From Nocardia huaxiensis (lineage in GTDB: Bacteria > Actinomycetota > Actinomycetes > Mycobacteriales > Mycobacteriaceae), in the NCBI RefSeq assembly GCF_013744875.1, contig NZ_CP059399.1:6324001-6388000 (forward strand): 64,000 nucleotides of DNA. The letters are read 5' to 3'. The first letter of the stretch is position 1. Each line of letters begins with the position of its first letter. A program made the translations under genes and the position numbers. Shown piece by piece: positions 50,694 to 59,688 of the stretch. The notes below the pieces were generated by a model. That model was not told the origin of the DNA. It searched no databases and saw only the letters and a list, made by a program, of their open reading frames with translations.

Positions 50694-51641
50694 CTACGCC
50701 TCGGCCTGCATCTGCGCCGTCTGTTCGGCCTGCGCGGTGGCCTGCTGCCGCGGTTCGGCGTGCTCGGCCTGTTCGGCATACTGCGGTTCGGGCTGCCCGT
50801 AGTCGGCATCGACAGTGGCCTCCGCGTACGCCTTGGCCCCGTTGTCCTGCTGTACTGCGGGGTGCTGGCGGGGCCGCTGCCGAGCTTCGTGCTTCGCGCG
50901 CGGCGCGTGCCCGTTGGCGGTGGCGGTTTCGCGGGGCCGCAGTTCGGTCAGTCGTTCTTCGAGCTTGTCCAGGCGTCCGGCGAGATCATCGAAGCGGCGC
51001 GCGTGTTCGCGGCGCAGCTGCGCGATTTCGCCGCTCGCCGGTTGCGCGTCGCCGGTGGCGGTGGCGGCGAGTTCTTCGCGATGCTGGACCACGCGCTGTT
51101 CACTGGCCGCCGCCGCGTACCGAGCCCGTACGGCTTCGCGACCGGAGACGGGTTCGAACAGGTTGCGCGCCAACGGTTTCGACGGATCACTGTCGACGGC
51201 ACCGAGGGCCTGCACGACCTGGCCGCGCTGCTCGGGGGTCAGCACGGTGTCGTGGACGGTGTGCTCGATGCTGGCCCGCAGCCCCGACAGGTACGCGGTC
51301 GCCTTTGCCTGTTCCTGCGCGGAGGCTCCGGCGCGGGCGCGGGTGTGGGCGGCGTGGGATTCCTGCTGGTATTCGTGGCTGCGGTGCTGGTACCAGGCTT
51401 GGGTGTTGGTGGTCTCGTAGGCGAACTGCCGTTGCGCCTCCATCGCCTGGGCCAGCAGTTCCTTGCGCTGGCCGCGGGTCAGGCGCACCGACCCGTCCGC
51501 GGTCGCGCGTTCGATCTGGCGCATCACTTGGAAGAACAGCTGCCACAACTGCGCCCAGTTCCGTTCGACTTCGGCGGATTCGCGGCCGGATGCCTGATGG
51601 GGTGTGTCGCTGGACCAGAATCGGGTGTGCTTGTCGGACAT
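50694..51641 (-). CDS. Hypothetical Gln/Ala-rich coiled-coil protein
   Basis: 315 residues. It is helical and rich in Gln, Ala, Glu and Arg. A likely coiled coil spans about 200-240 (EIAQLRREHARRFDDLAGRL). The C-terminus is a low-complexity Ala/Glu/Gln tail. It sits between the SSB gene and the Spd-like genes. Function is unknown. Confidence 0.75.
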   Translation of the reverse strand: MSDKHTRFWSSDTPHQASGRESAEVERNWAQLWQLFFQVMRQIERATADGSVRLTRGQRKELLAQAMEAQRQFAYETTNTQAWYQHRSHEYQQESHAAHTRARAGASAQEQAKATAYLSGLRASIEHTVHDTVLTPEQRGQVVQALGAVDSDPSKPLARNLFEPVSGREAVRARYAAAASEQRVVQHREELAATATGDAQPASGEIAQLRREHARRFDDLAGRLDKLEERLTELRPRETATANGHAPRAKHEARQRPRQHPAVQQDNGAKAYAEATVDADYGQPEPQYAEQAEHAEPRQQATAQAEQTAQMQAEA

Positions 51642-51671
51642 GAGAATTCGTTCCTTTCGGGGGTCGGAGGG

Positions 51672-52115
51672 TCAGGCCGTGGCTTTCGCCGGGGCTGTGC
51701 GGTCGCGGTCATGGGCGGTGCGCCAGGCCCGCCAGCGCGCACGCGCCGGTCGGGTGTGGGCGAACCAGAAGCGGGATGTGGCATGGAATCCGGTGAGGGC
51801 GAGATCGCGGGCGAGAGTGCCGGCGGTGGTCCAGTCGGGGTAGCCCGCGCTGATCCAGATGCCGTAGCCGATCCAGCCCGCCAGCCACACCAGCAGCGGC
51901 ACGACCGCGGCGGCGGGGGCACCGGAGAACAGCGTCAGCCACATCAGCGGCGCGGTGATCCCGGCCGCGACCAGGAAAGCGCGGGCACCGAAGATCTTGC
52001 GGCGGGCTCGGGTAAGCCATTTGGTGCGCACCATCTCCGCGGGCTTGATGCCCGAGCGCTCCATCAGCGCTTGCAGCTCACCGTCCCAATCGATGCCCTT
52101 GCCGTTGGTGGTCAT
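51672..52115 (-). CDS. Membrane protein, SpdB-like position
   Basis: 147 residues with two hydrophobic segments, about 45-63 (AFLVAAGITAPLMWLTLF) and 68-90 (AAAVVPLLVWLAGWIGYGIWI), and basic flanks. The start overlaps the upstream stop (ATGA). Position and size fit the spread (Spd) proteins of actinobacterial conjugative plasmids; no sequence signature is claimed. Confidence 0.75.
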   Translation of the reverse strand: MTTNGKGIDWDGELQALMERSGIKPAEMVRTKWLTRARRKIFGARAFLVAAGITAPLMWLTLFSGAPAAAVVPLLVWLAGWIGYGIWISAGYPDWTTAGTLARDLALTGFHATSRFWFAHTRPARARWRAWRTAHDRDRTAPAKATA

Positions 52116-52981
52116 GCCGGAACTCCTTCGTGATCGTCGTGATGGTTGGTGTGGGCTTCGGGCCGCCAGTCCGCGGCCAGTCCGGTGTCCGGGGTGCTGT
52201 CCTCGCGGTCACCGTCGCCGGGGTCGGTGTCCGCACTGGTGGCCACGTAGCGGCGTACGGTGCGCTTGCTGACCTCCAGTTCCGCGGCGATGCGGCCATG
52301 GCTCCAGCCCGCGGCGTGCAACTCCCGTGCCCGCTGGCGGCGACTGTCCACCTCGGTGTCCTCCTCCGTGGCCATGTCTCCGGCGGAGGTGTCCGCCTGT
52401 CCGGACACGGCGGTCGCGGTGTCCACCCGGCGGCCAGGGATCGGGGTCAGGGGTTCGACCTGTAGCGCCAGCGGAACTTCGTAGGGCACGGCCGGTGCCG
52501 GTTCCCCGAACCGCATCGGCTTCCGGCGTACGGGTGTAGGCACGGGCGACTCTGTGGTCTCGGGGCGGGTCATCGACACCAGCGCGAACCCGCACACCAC
52601 CATCAGCCCGTCGAGAGTGAGCGGCCCGAATTCGGCGGCGGGATGCCCGTATCCCCAGGCCAGCAACACATCTCGCACGTGGCTGTAGGAGATGACCGCC
52701 GACCCGAGCGCGACCGTCCCGGCCCCGCCGTAGCGGGCCAGTGTCCACCAGGGGCCAGGCCGCCAGGTGGCCCGCGAGATCACCTCGACCGACAGCAGCA
52801 GGCCGATCGGCCACACCGCCGCCCCGATCTGGGGTGCGATTCCGGGTGTCCACCCCGCCGGCATGGTGGCCGCGGGCAGCCAGGTGTGCAGGACGTTGGC
52901 CGCGATGGAGGTCAGCGACCCGAATACGAATCCCGCCCATGCCACTAGCCGACCGCGTGCGGAGATGGCTGTGGTGTTCAT
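52112..52981 (-). CDS. DUF2637-like membrane protein with C-terminal HTH (SpdA-like)
   Basis: 289 residues from the ATG at 52981, which overlaps the stop of a 54-residue ORF (ATGA). Several membrane segments occupy the first 140 residues (LVAWAGFVFGSLTSIAANVL; AAVWPIGLLLSVEVIS; a third near TLDGLMVVCGFALVS), in the DUF2637 pattern. After a Pro-rich linker an HTH follows (RARELHAAGWSHGRIAAELEVSKRTVRRYV). Such proteins accompany TraB in conjugative elements and are inferred to help intramycelial spread. Confidence 0.82.
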   Translation of the reverse strand: MNTTAISARGRLVAWAGFVFGSLTSIAANVLHTWLPAATMPAGWTPGIAPQIGAAVWPIGLLLSVEVISRATWRPGPWWTLARYGGAGTVALGSAVISYSHVRDVLLAWGYGHPAAEFGPLTLDGLMVVCGFALVSMTRPETTESPVPTPVRRKPMRFGEPAPAVPYEVPLALQVEPLTPIPGRRVDTATAVSGQADTSAGDMATEEDTEVDSRRQRARELHAAGWSHGRIAAELEVSKRTVRRYVATSADTDPGDGDREDSTPDTGLAADWRPEAHTNHHDDHEGVPA

Positions 52982-53142
52982 CGTGTCCACCCCCTGTCCA
53001 CCTCGGTGTCCTCGGTGTCCGCCGGGGTGTCCGGGGTGGCCGTCTGCTCGGGGTGGGTCTGTCCGGGGTGGTCATCGCGGTCACGACGGTGGCCGCTCTG
53101 GGTGGCCACGTAGGCGGCCATGGGGCGTAGGTAGTCGGTCAT
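52978..53142 (-). CDS. Small overlapping ORF between tra and spd genes
   Basis: 54 residues: MTDYLRPMAAYVATQSGHRRD at the start (first residues shown), then an acidic, Thr/Pro/Asp-rich tail. Its ATG overlaps the TraB stop (ATGA) and its TGA overlaps the next ATG (ATGA), the same coupling used along this operon. That supports real translation despite its size. No family was recognised. Confidence 0.6.
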   Translation of the reverse strand: MTDYLRPMAAYVATQSGHRRDRDDHPGQTHPEQTATPDTPADTEDTEVDRGWTR

Positions 53143-55217
53143 GCGACCTCACCGCCCTCGGTGTCCTTGCCGTCGAATCCGAGATCGGCGCGCGGGGCAC
53201 GTCCGGATTCCAGATCCCGCACCACCTTCAACGGCACCCGCGGATGACCACCGGGCCAGCGCTGCGGGTACGGGTCGGCGGGCAGCGCGGTCACCTCATC
53301 GAGGTCGACCGGGATCACATGTCCCCATTGGGCTTTCAGGGCGTGGACCCAGACCACGTCGCCGCGGTCGAACTCCGCGAGCCGGTTCGGGTCGATGAAG
53401 AACGTTTCCCGGTTACCCAGCGTGCCGTCCTCACCGACCTTGCCCGCCTTGGAATGCCGGGTGTTCTCGGTGACCGGACGCGTGCCGAACACCTCCGAGA
53501 CCTTGCCGCCGCCCTCCTGCACCATCAGCAGGCCACCGGAGGGGCAGCCCTCCATCAGGCGGCGGCGCTCATCGGGAGTTTGCCCGAGCCCGTATTGGTT
53601 CTGGGCGGCGAAGATCGCCACCACACCCATCCCCAAAAGCCGTTCGGCGATGGTGAATTGGCCGATACCGCCGGTCTTGTCCGCGACCGCCGACATCTCA
53701 TCAATGATCAAAATGATCTGCCGGTCATGCTCCCCGCACGCGAACTGCGAGATCAACGTGGTGAGCGCGGCGACCTGGGCGCGGGCATACTCCCCGCGGA
53801 TGGTGCCGGGCACGGTCGCATAAATGACATCGAAGGAATCCAGCGGCCGTCCGCCTTCGAAACCTTCGCCGATCGCGTTGAAGATGTTGCGGAACTTGCC
53901 CGCCACGTCCCCGATCGCGGGCGGCTTGTTCTGCTGGAGATCCTCGATCTCGGCCAGGATCGCGTCGTGGCCGACCCAGCCGACCTTGGTCAGCCAGTCG
54001 TGGGAAAGCCGTTGCAGGAAATCGTCTTTGGACTTCGGCTTACCGACCGGGGCGTTCACCGCGAGCTGTACGACCCGGATACGGTTCTGCTTGAAATGCT
54101 CCGATCCGGCGTCGACGGCCTGGACCGGGTTGATCATCGACTCCAGGGTGGCGCATTGATCCTCGGCGTTCATCGCCCACAGATCGAACCGGCTTGTGAT
54201 GGGCCACAACGCAATCCGCTGCGCAGGCGTCCCGTGCCGGGCCGCGATCTTGACTACCTGACGGCCCGTCGCCAACCCCGGCTTGCCGCCCTTGCAGTCC
54301 ACGAAGATCAGCAGTGGGCGCTTCTCCCCGGTCCGCACGTACCGGTGCCAGTACGCCTCGTACAGCCCGGTCCCGAGTCGCACCAGCAGGGTGGTCTTGC
54401 CGGCCTTCTGCGACTTGCCCAGCACGAACATGTGTCCGAGCCCCTCGATGGGGATCTCCAGCTTCGCGCCGCGCGTATCCACCAGCTGCGTGACCGTGGT
54501 GTCCTGCGTCGCGTCCGTGCGCTCGGACAGCGTGCCCAGCACGGCCCGGGATTTGAGCCAGCCGGTCACCAGTGGCGCACCGTACTTCGCGGCCCGCCGC
54601 GCCGCCCGCGCCTGGCCTTGTTGCTGGCGGCGCAGCAACCGCCGTGTCTTCCACGGGGAGTCGATGCCCTCGGTGCCGAGCCGCGCCAGGAACCGTGCCC
54701 GCCACAGGGCAGCGAGCCCCCAGGCGATCGGCAGGCACCCGGCGGTCATCGCCACGAGTGCTCCTGAGCCCGGGCCCGACCGGATCAACACTTGCGAGCC
54801 CTGCCACCACAGCGCCGGGGACGCGAACCAGGAGTTCGCGATCCATACCGCGCTGATCGGCAGCACCAGCGACCCGAGCGCGAAGTTACGGACCCGGCGC
54901 GCATCCCAGCGCCGCCAGTGCGCCATGTAGTTCATGCCGACCCCGAGCGCGACCGCCCACGCCAGTCCCAGCAGCGCGGTCCCGAGCGCGACGAACGTCT
55001 CCGCGACGCTGGGCAGATGCAGATCCCAGTTCGGGGCCTGCCACCCGTTCGGCAGCGCCGGGTTCTCGAACAGCTCCGGCGAATCCGGTTGCGCCGGTAA
55101 GGGACTCACCTCGGTGGCCGCCGGAGGTGGTGCGGGCGGTGGGACCTCCACGGTCGGCACCGCAGGGGCCGTGGTGCCGCAGTCGTCCGGGGTGATCATC
55201 GGCTTGCATCCGGTCAT
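53139..55217 (-). CDS. TraB/FtsK-SpoIIIE-like DNA translocase
   Basis: 692 residues. A Pro-rich N-terminus (residues 15-50) precedes membrane segments near 73-96, 112-130 and 150-172. The ATPase domain has Walker A GKSQKAGKTT (267-276), DCKGGKPG near 308, Walker B IILIIDE (501-507) and FAAQNQYGLGQ. In actinobacterial elements such proteins move double-stranded DNA between cells without a relaxase. The start overlaps the small upstream gene. It is the central conjugation gene of the element. Confidence 0.92.
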   Translation of the reverse strand: MTGCKPMITPDDCGTTAPAVPTVEVPPPAPPPAATEVSPLPAQPDSPELFENPALPNGWQAPNWDLHLPSVAETFVALGTALLGLAWAVALGVGMNYMAHWRRWDARRVRNFALGSLVLPISAVWIANSWFASPALWWQGSQVLIRSGPGSGALVAMTAGCLPIAWGLAALWRARFLARLGTEGIDSPWKTRRLLRRQQQGQARAARRAAKYGAPLVTGWLKSRAVLGTLSERTDATQDTTVTQLVDTRGAKLEIPIEGLGHMFVLGKSQKAGKTTLLVRLGTGLYEAYWHRYVRTGEKRPLLIFVDCKGGKPGLATGRQVVKIAARHGTPAQRIALWPITSRFDLWAMNAEDQCATLESMINPVQAVDAGSEHFKQNRIRVVQLAVNAPVGKPKSKDDFLQRLSHDWLTKVGWVGHDAILAEIEDLQQNKPPAIGDVAGKFRNIFNAIGEGFEGGRPLDSFDVIYATVPGTIRGEYARAQVAALTTLISQFACGEHDRQIILIIDEMSAVADKTGGIGQFTIAERLLGMGVVAIFAAQNQYGLGQTPDERRRLMEGCPSGGLLMVQEGGGKVSEVFGTRPVTENTRHSKAGKVGEDGTLGNRETFFIDPNRLAEFDRGDVVWVHALKAQWGHVIPVDLDEVTALPADPYPQRWPGGHPRVPLKVVRDLESGRAPRADLGFDGKDTEGGEVA

Positions 55218-55396
55218 GACGACACCTCCCCCGCGTCCGCCTTGCCCTGATCGATCAGGCGCTCAAGCGTCAGGCGGATCTCCTCGGGGCTTGCCGACCT
55301 CAGATCCAGTCCCGTGGTCTCGCCCCACTGTGCGGACCCGGCGGTGGATTCCAGTCCTCCCGCGGGGTCGATAATGATGATCAGCGGCTCGCTCAC
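55214..55396 (-). CDS. Small hypothetical protein upstream of traB
   Basis: 60 residues (MSEPLIIIIDPAGGLEST at the start, ending DAGEVSS). Both ends overlap their neighbours by ATGA. The EEIRLTLERLIDQGKAD segment is helical. Function is unknown. Confidence 0.7.
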   Translation of the reverse strand: MSEPLIIIIDPAGGLESTAGSAQWGETTGLDLRSASPEEIRLTLERLIDQGKADAGEVSS

Positions 55397-56148
55397 AGCA
55401 GCCCCTTTCGCGCCAAAGTGGCGTCTAAGTTGTGGATTTCGAGATTGGGAAGAGATTCCTGGCCACGCTTGTGCGCGAGCCGGGTCGCGACACCTTCGAG
55501 GGCGCGCTTGAGACCGTCGCCGCGGGCGAAGTACAGAACGCCGGCCAGATCATTCCGTTCGGCTGCTTCCAGGGCCGCGGTCATGGCGCGCATCAGGCGG
55601 CCGTCGCCGAACTTGCGCGACAACTCGACCTCGACCGCCCACACCTTGTCGGGATCGGCGAAGTCCTGGAACCACGCGTCATGGATATGGCCCTCGGGCC
55701 GCCCGGTGTCGGTCTTGAGCCGCCGCCGCAACAACCGCTCACTGGTCCAAACGGTCGGGTCGGTGTCCAGCCCGGTCAGCGCCAACCGCAACTCCGTGAT
55801 CGCGGTCAAGTGCGCCGCGGTCGACGCTTTCGGCTGCCATGGCCCTGGATCGAATTCCAGGTACCCCCAGTTGATTTCGCGAGTCATGGAGATCCACAAC
55901 GGGCCGGTGGGCCGCTCCCCGGGCGCGTCGAAGGTCTTCGAGTTCCGCCACGGCCCCGACGATCCGTAGTCGACTCGGACCACCTCGGCACGACCGAGCT
56001 TGGCTACGCGTCCCGCGAACTTGTGCGCCTTGCGCGCCTTGCCGTCTACGGCCTTGGTCAAGGTGTCGAACGACAGGGCGTACTGCTGGCTGGTGAACTC
56101 CTCCAGCCGGGTTTCCCACCCCTGCAACAGAATCCGGGGCTCACTCAT
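55393..56148 (-). CDS. Replication-relaxation-like protein
   Basis: 251 residues from the ATG at 56148 (MSEPRILLQGWETRL); the frame extends upstream to 56244. An N-terminal helical part leads to a nuclease-like core segment DKVWAVEVELSRKFGDGRL followed by GVLYFARGDGLKRALE. This resembles the replication-relaxation (PF13814) family found beside TraB in actinobacterial elements. A role in element replication or transfer is inferred. The family call is from pattern, not a search. Confidence 0.65.
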   Translation of the reverse strand: MSEPRILLQGWETRLEEFTSQQYALSFDTLTKAVDGKARKAHKFAGRVAKLGRAEVVRVDYGSSGPWRNSKTFDAPGERPTGPLWISMTREINWGYLEFDPGPWQPKASTAAHLTAITELRLALTGLDTDPTVWTSERLLRRRLKTDTGRPEGHIHDAWFQDFADPDKVWAVEVELSRKFGDGRLMRAMTAALEAAERNDLAGVLYFARGDGLKRALEGVATRLAHKRGQESLPNLEIHNLDATLARKGLL

Positions 56149-56380
56149 GACCGACCGCTTCCCGCGGGCATTCCTTCGGCCACGCCGCGACCTGCTGAGT
56201 CCCCGGCGCGGGACACACAACCACCGTGGAGGGCAGAGCATCACGAGTGCCGAACAGCAGTACCCCCAAGTACAGGCCCACCGCGAATACGACAGTCAGC
56301 AGTACCACTACCGCTACGGCAGATGACGACATCGGCATGGCCACCCGGCTGTCCGGTCCGATCAGCAAGTGCTCATTCAT
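56141..56380 (-). CDS. Small membrane protein
   Basis: 79 residues with one membrane segment (AVAVVVLLTVVFAVGLYLGVLL, about 21-42; 20 or so residues) and a two-cysteine C-terminal domain (VVCPAPGTQ, PKECPREA). It overlaps the downstream start by eight bases. Function is unknown. Confidence 0.65.
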   Translation of the reverse strand: MNEHLLIGPDSRVAMPMSSSAVAVVVLLTVVFAVGLYLGVLLFGTRDALPSTVVVCPAPGTQQVAAWPKECPREAVGHE

Positions 56381-56425
56381 TGCCGATCACCTCGCCACTC
56401 GTGGCCGACAAGTCTTGGGCCAGGG

Positions 56426-56656
56426 TCATGCCGCACCGCCTGCTGTAGGGATCGGAACCAGCAAGGCCATGGCCTCATCACGGCGCACTCGGATGGTGTT
56501 CGGTCCAACCATGTAGCCGGTCAGGCGGCCCTGGGAGATCCAACGTCGGACTGTGTCCTTGTGGACGCCGAAGAGTTCGGCTACCTCCTCCATCCGCATG
56601 TAAGTGCTGCCGGATCTGCTCTTTTCGCCTCCTCGGCGCTTCCTCGTACTTGTCAA
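56426..56656 (-). CDS. Excisionase-like HTH protein
   Basis: 76 residues from a TTG at 56656, chosen because AAGGAG lies eight bases upstream; the frame runs to 56743. The winged-helix/MerR-like domain reads YMRMEEVAELFGVHKDTVRRWISQG, then GYMVGPNTIRVRRDEAMALL, as in excisionase-family proteins of integrative elements. It heads the minus-strand operon. Xis normally sits next to Int, but here IS-mediated rearrangement and the creatininase-like gene lie between them. Confidence 0.75.
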   Translation of the reverse strand: MTSTRKRRGGEKSRSGSTYMRMEEVAELFGVHKDTVRRWISQGRLTGYMVGPNTIRVRRDEAMALLVPIPTAGGAA

Positions 56657-56812
56657 GGCAATCGCTCCTTCCTGTGAACTCTCGGGACGAAACCCGTTGA
56701 GATACATGGAATCTCGCGACAGCCTGGGGGTAGTAGGATGCAAAACGGCACGTGGGCGTACGCCACAGAGCCTCGTTACACCCCCTCGTACGCCCCCGTG
56801 CTATCCGTCCCA

Positions 56813-56826
56813 CGTCCCATGGGACG
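56813..56826. promoter_or_regulatory. Perfect 14-bp palindrome in divergent promoter
   Basis: CGTCCCATGGGACG lies just upstream of the creatininase-like start and about 160 bp from the Xis-like start. Possible operator; no regulator is identified. Confidence 0.35.
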
Positions 56827-56832
56827 CGAGGT

Positions 56833-57366
56833 ATGTTGGGCGGTGTGGAACATCTGCTACCAGGCACTACCTCCGCAGACGTACGCGGACAGAACCCAAC
56901 TGTCGCCGTCTTGCCGATTGGCAGTTTCGAACAGCACGGTGAGTTTCATCCATTGATCACCGACACGACGATCGCGTGCGCTATCGCGAAGCGGATCGCG
57001 ATCGACTACGACCTGATGCAGCTACCACCCGTCACCTTCTCGTGCTCTCACGAGCACGCTGATTTCCCTGGCTCCGTTAGCATCCGAGCGACAACGCTGG
57101 TATCGATCATCAACGATGTTGCTGATTCACTCCGCGCATCAGGCATAGATCGCCTGGTGATCGTCAACGGTCACGGGGGGAATTACGTACTTCAGAACGT
57201 CGTACAGGAATCGAACACATCCAAACGACGAATGACGTTGTTCCCCATGCCATCCGATTGGCAGCAGGCTCGAACCATGTCGAGCATGAAGACGACGGCA
57301 CATGAAGACATGCACGCCGGTGAGCTGGAAACTTCCATCTTGCTTCACGTAGCGCCAGAATTGCTC
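56833..57366 (+). pseudogene. Creatininase-family gene, 3'-truncated by IS fragment
   Basis: 178 codons from the ATG at 56833 to the IS junction, where the TGA of the IS end (CTC-TGA) closes the frame. The creatininase-family start LPIGSFEQHGEFHPLITD, the CSHEHADFPGSVSI segment and VIVNGHGGNYVLQN are present. Members are usually about 240 residues or more, so the C-terminal quarter, and probably function, is lost. It is convergent with the truncated integrase on the other side of the IS. Confidence 0.8.
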
Positions 57367-57427
57367 TGAATCGTCCCGGTGAGTCCGGAGACTTATTGGT
57401 GTGACAGCTCAGCGAGTTGCTGGGCTG
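57367..57427 (-). repeat. 61-bp right-end fragment of the same IS, inverted
   Basis: It matches bases 41975-42035 (the right end of copy A) except for about one base (GTGAGTCC instead of GTGTGTCC). It directly abuts the left end of full copy B. It marks an earlier IS copy lost by deletion. Confidence 0.9.
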
Positions 57428-57470
57428 TGAATCGCCCCGGTGAGTCCAGGGACTTCGTCATCTGTGAAGG

Positions 57471-57800
57471 ATGGAAGTCGTGTCGTCGAGGAAGAAGTAC
57501 CCGGTCGAGCTGCGTGAGCGAGCGATCCGGATGTTCGTGGAGATCCAGGATCAACACGAGTCGGAGTGGGCCGCGATGAAAGCGGTCGCCGATCTGCTCG
57601 GCGTGGGGACCCCGGAAACGGTCCGCAAGTGGGTGCGTCAGGGCCAGATCGACGGTGGAACCCGTCCCGGGGTGAGCACCGATGAGTCCGCGGAGTTGAA
57701 GCGGTTGCGGCGTGAGAACGCAGAACTCAAGCGCGCCAACGGAATTCTGAAAGCCGCGTCGGTTTTCTTCGCGGCCGAACTGGACCGGCCCCAACGCTGA
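57471..57800 (+). CDS. IS3-family transposase OrfA (copy B)
   Basis: 109 residues identical to OrfA of copy A: an HTH followed by a leucine-rich heptad segment. A run GGTTTTCTTC at 57761-57770 near the end is a possible frameshift site into the -1 frame. Confidence 0.95.
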   Translation: MEVVSSRKKYPVELRERAIRMFVEIQDQHESEWAAMKAVADLLGVGTPETVRKWVRQGQIDGGTRPGVSTDESAELKRLRRENAELKRANGILKAASVFFAAELDRPQR

Positions 57801-57970
57801 CCGTCAGGTTCATCAGCGAACATCAAGGCCGTCGCGAACACGGCGGCCTGCGATGGGGTGTCGAGTCGATCTGCGCCGCGCTCACCGAGCTCGGCGTCAA
57901 GATCGCCCCATCGACCTACTACGAACATCGCAACCGGACCCCGACCCAGCGCGAACAGCGTGACCAGGAA

Positions 57971-58744
57971 TTGAATGTGCAGATCACGCGCGTGCACAAC
58001 GAGAACTACCGGGTCTACGGGGCCCGGAAAGTGTGGCTGCAGCTCAACCGCGAGGGCATCGGCGTCGCCCGTTGCCGGGTGGAACGGCTGATGCGTGGTC
58101 TCGGATTACGAGGTGCGGTGCGCGGCAAGGTCAAACGGACCACGATCGCGGACCCGGCCGCGCCGCGGTCGGCGGATCTGGTGCGACGCAAGTTCTCTCC
58201 TGCGGCACCGAATCGGTTGTGGGTAGCCGATTTCACCTACGTCTCGACGTGGTCGGGATGGGTATATGTCGCGTTCGTCGTGGACGCCTACGCCCGTCGG
58301 ATCATCGGCTGGCGCACCTCCACGTCGATGACGACCGGGTTGGTGCTCGACGCGATCGAGCATGCCATCTGGACTCGGAACCGCGATGGATGGGATGTGA
58401 AAGATGTTGTCCACCACAATGATAGGGGATCTCAATATACCTCGATCGCGTTCACCGAACGCCTCGCCGAGGCCGGGATCCAACCCTCTGTAGGGGCGGT
58501 CGGCTCCTCTTATGACAACGCACTCGCCGAGACGATCAACGGTCTCTACAAGACCGAACTGATCAAACCTCGAGGCCCGTGGCGCACGGTCGATCACGTC
58601 GAGTTGGCCACCGCCGAATGGGTCGACTGGTTCAATCACCGTCGCCTCTACCGCAATTGCGGTGACATGCCACCTGCCGAACTGGAAGCCGCCTACTACG
58701 CTCAACAACCAGCCCAGCAACTCGCTGAGCTGTCACACCAATAA
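57971..58744 (+). CDS. IS3-family transposase OrfB (copy B)
   Basis: 257 residues from the first ATG, identical to OrfB of copy A. The -1 frame is open upstream at least to 57782, giving the usual LTVRFISEHQGRR start of IS3 OrfB within an OrfAB fusion. The DDE residues are present. Confidence 0.95.
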   Translation: MNVQITRVHNENYRVYGARKVWLQLNREGIGVARCRVERLMRGLGLRGAVRGKVKRTTIADPAAPRSADLVRRKFSPAAPNRLWVADFTYVSTWSGWVYVAFVVDAYARRIIGWRTSTSMTTGLVLDAIEHAIWTRNRDGWDVKDVVHHNDRGSQYTSIAFTERLAEAGIQPSVGAVGSSYDNALAETINGLYKTELIKPRGPWRTVDHVELATAEWVDWFNHRRLYRNCGDMPPAELEAAYYAQQPAQQLAELSHQ

Positions 58745-58770
58745 GTCTCCGGACACACCGGGACGATTCA

Positions 58771-59474
58771 TAGATTCTCTTCCGCGCGAGGTCGATATCC
58801 TTCCGGCGCAACTCTGCGAGTTCACCGAATCGCAGGTGGCACCAAGTGGCTAGCAACGCCATCAGCTGGAACCTCGGCGGCAAGGTCGTCACGATCACTT
58901 CAAGCTCCTCCAGCGTGGCCGGCCGAATGACCTTCGCCCGTTGCACGCTGCCAGCGCCCTTGATGCGGCAAGGATTTCGGTGGACAGGCACCGCCTTGTC
59001 CGCTAGGGCGCTGTTGAAGATTGTCGAGCAAAGACCGTAGACACGAGCCCGGAGCGTGGGCGTCTGTGGGTTCAGCTTCCCGTACCACTGCCTAATGTCT
59101 GATTCGTCGATAGAACCGATCGGGTAGTCCCCCAAGACCGGCAAGATGTGGCCGTCGAGCCAGTCTTGGTAATCCTCCCCCGTCCGGTCCGCGAGATCGC
59201 GCTCTTTCATGAACCTTTCGGCATACTCCCCGAATGTCAGCTTGACGTCCTCGGGCAACTCTGTGCCCGGCGGCTGCCACGCCTTCCGAATGATGTCCGC
59301 CTGCACTACGGAGAGATATGCTCGCGCGTCCTGCTGCGTGAGGAAGGTTGTCGGAGCCTTGTAGCGACGGCCGTCCGGCCCGTAGTACTGCGCACGAACG
59401 CGTCCGCTGGGAAGTACGTCGACCGAACCGAACGTACCCGGCGTCCTGTCCTTGCGCCCCTTGCCGCGAACCAT
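58771..59474 (-). pseudogene. int: Tyrosine integrase, C-terminus lost at IS copy B
   Basis: 234 native codons are left. The N-terminal arm-binding domain (about 12-70), the SAM-like core-binding domain (about 78-160, FGEYAERFMKERDLADRT) and the start of the catalytic domain remain. The first catalytic arginine is in LRFGELAELRRKDID (Arg215). The frame then enters the IS and runs on for 46 unrelated residues. The HxxR and nucleophilic Tyr are missing and I do not find them elsewhere in the window. A normal member would be about 380-400 residues. It lies next to attR, as expected for the element's integrase. Confidence 0.92.
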
Positions 59475-59508
59475 GTACCACCGCCTCAGTCCGCGCGGCT
59501 ATTGGAAG

Positions 59509-59575
59509 TCAGTTCAACCTGAGTTCACATGAACTCCGTGGGGAGACATCTGTGGTGAACTCGACATGAACTGAG
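59509..59575. repeat. Arm-type repeats near attR
   Basis: tcagttcaacctgagttcac (59509-59528) is an inverted near-copy of 37578-37597. Further TGAACT copies lie at 59529-59536 and within 59552-59575. They match the set inside attL and are probable integrase or Xis arm sites. Confidence 0.6.
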
Positions 59576-59688
59576 AAAAGTGTATCGATGCGGACCGGTG
59601 CCTACCAGTGCAACGAGCATCCTAAGGGAAAGATACTGTCAGGCAATCATTTTCGCTGGCTAGGCACCAGAGGGACGGGACGCGCGAT

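Larger units (their letters stand above)
57428..58770 (+). mobile_element. IS3-family insertion sequence, copy B
   Basis: 1343 bp, the same length and the same encoded proteins as copy A but in the opposite orientation. There is no target duplication: the left flank is an IS fragment (CTG) and the right flank is integrase sequence (TAG). This supports a deletion after insertion. Confidence 0.95.
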
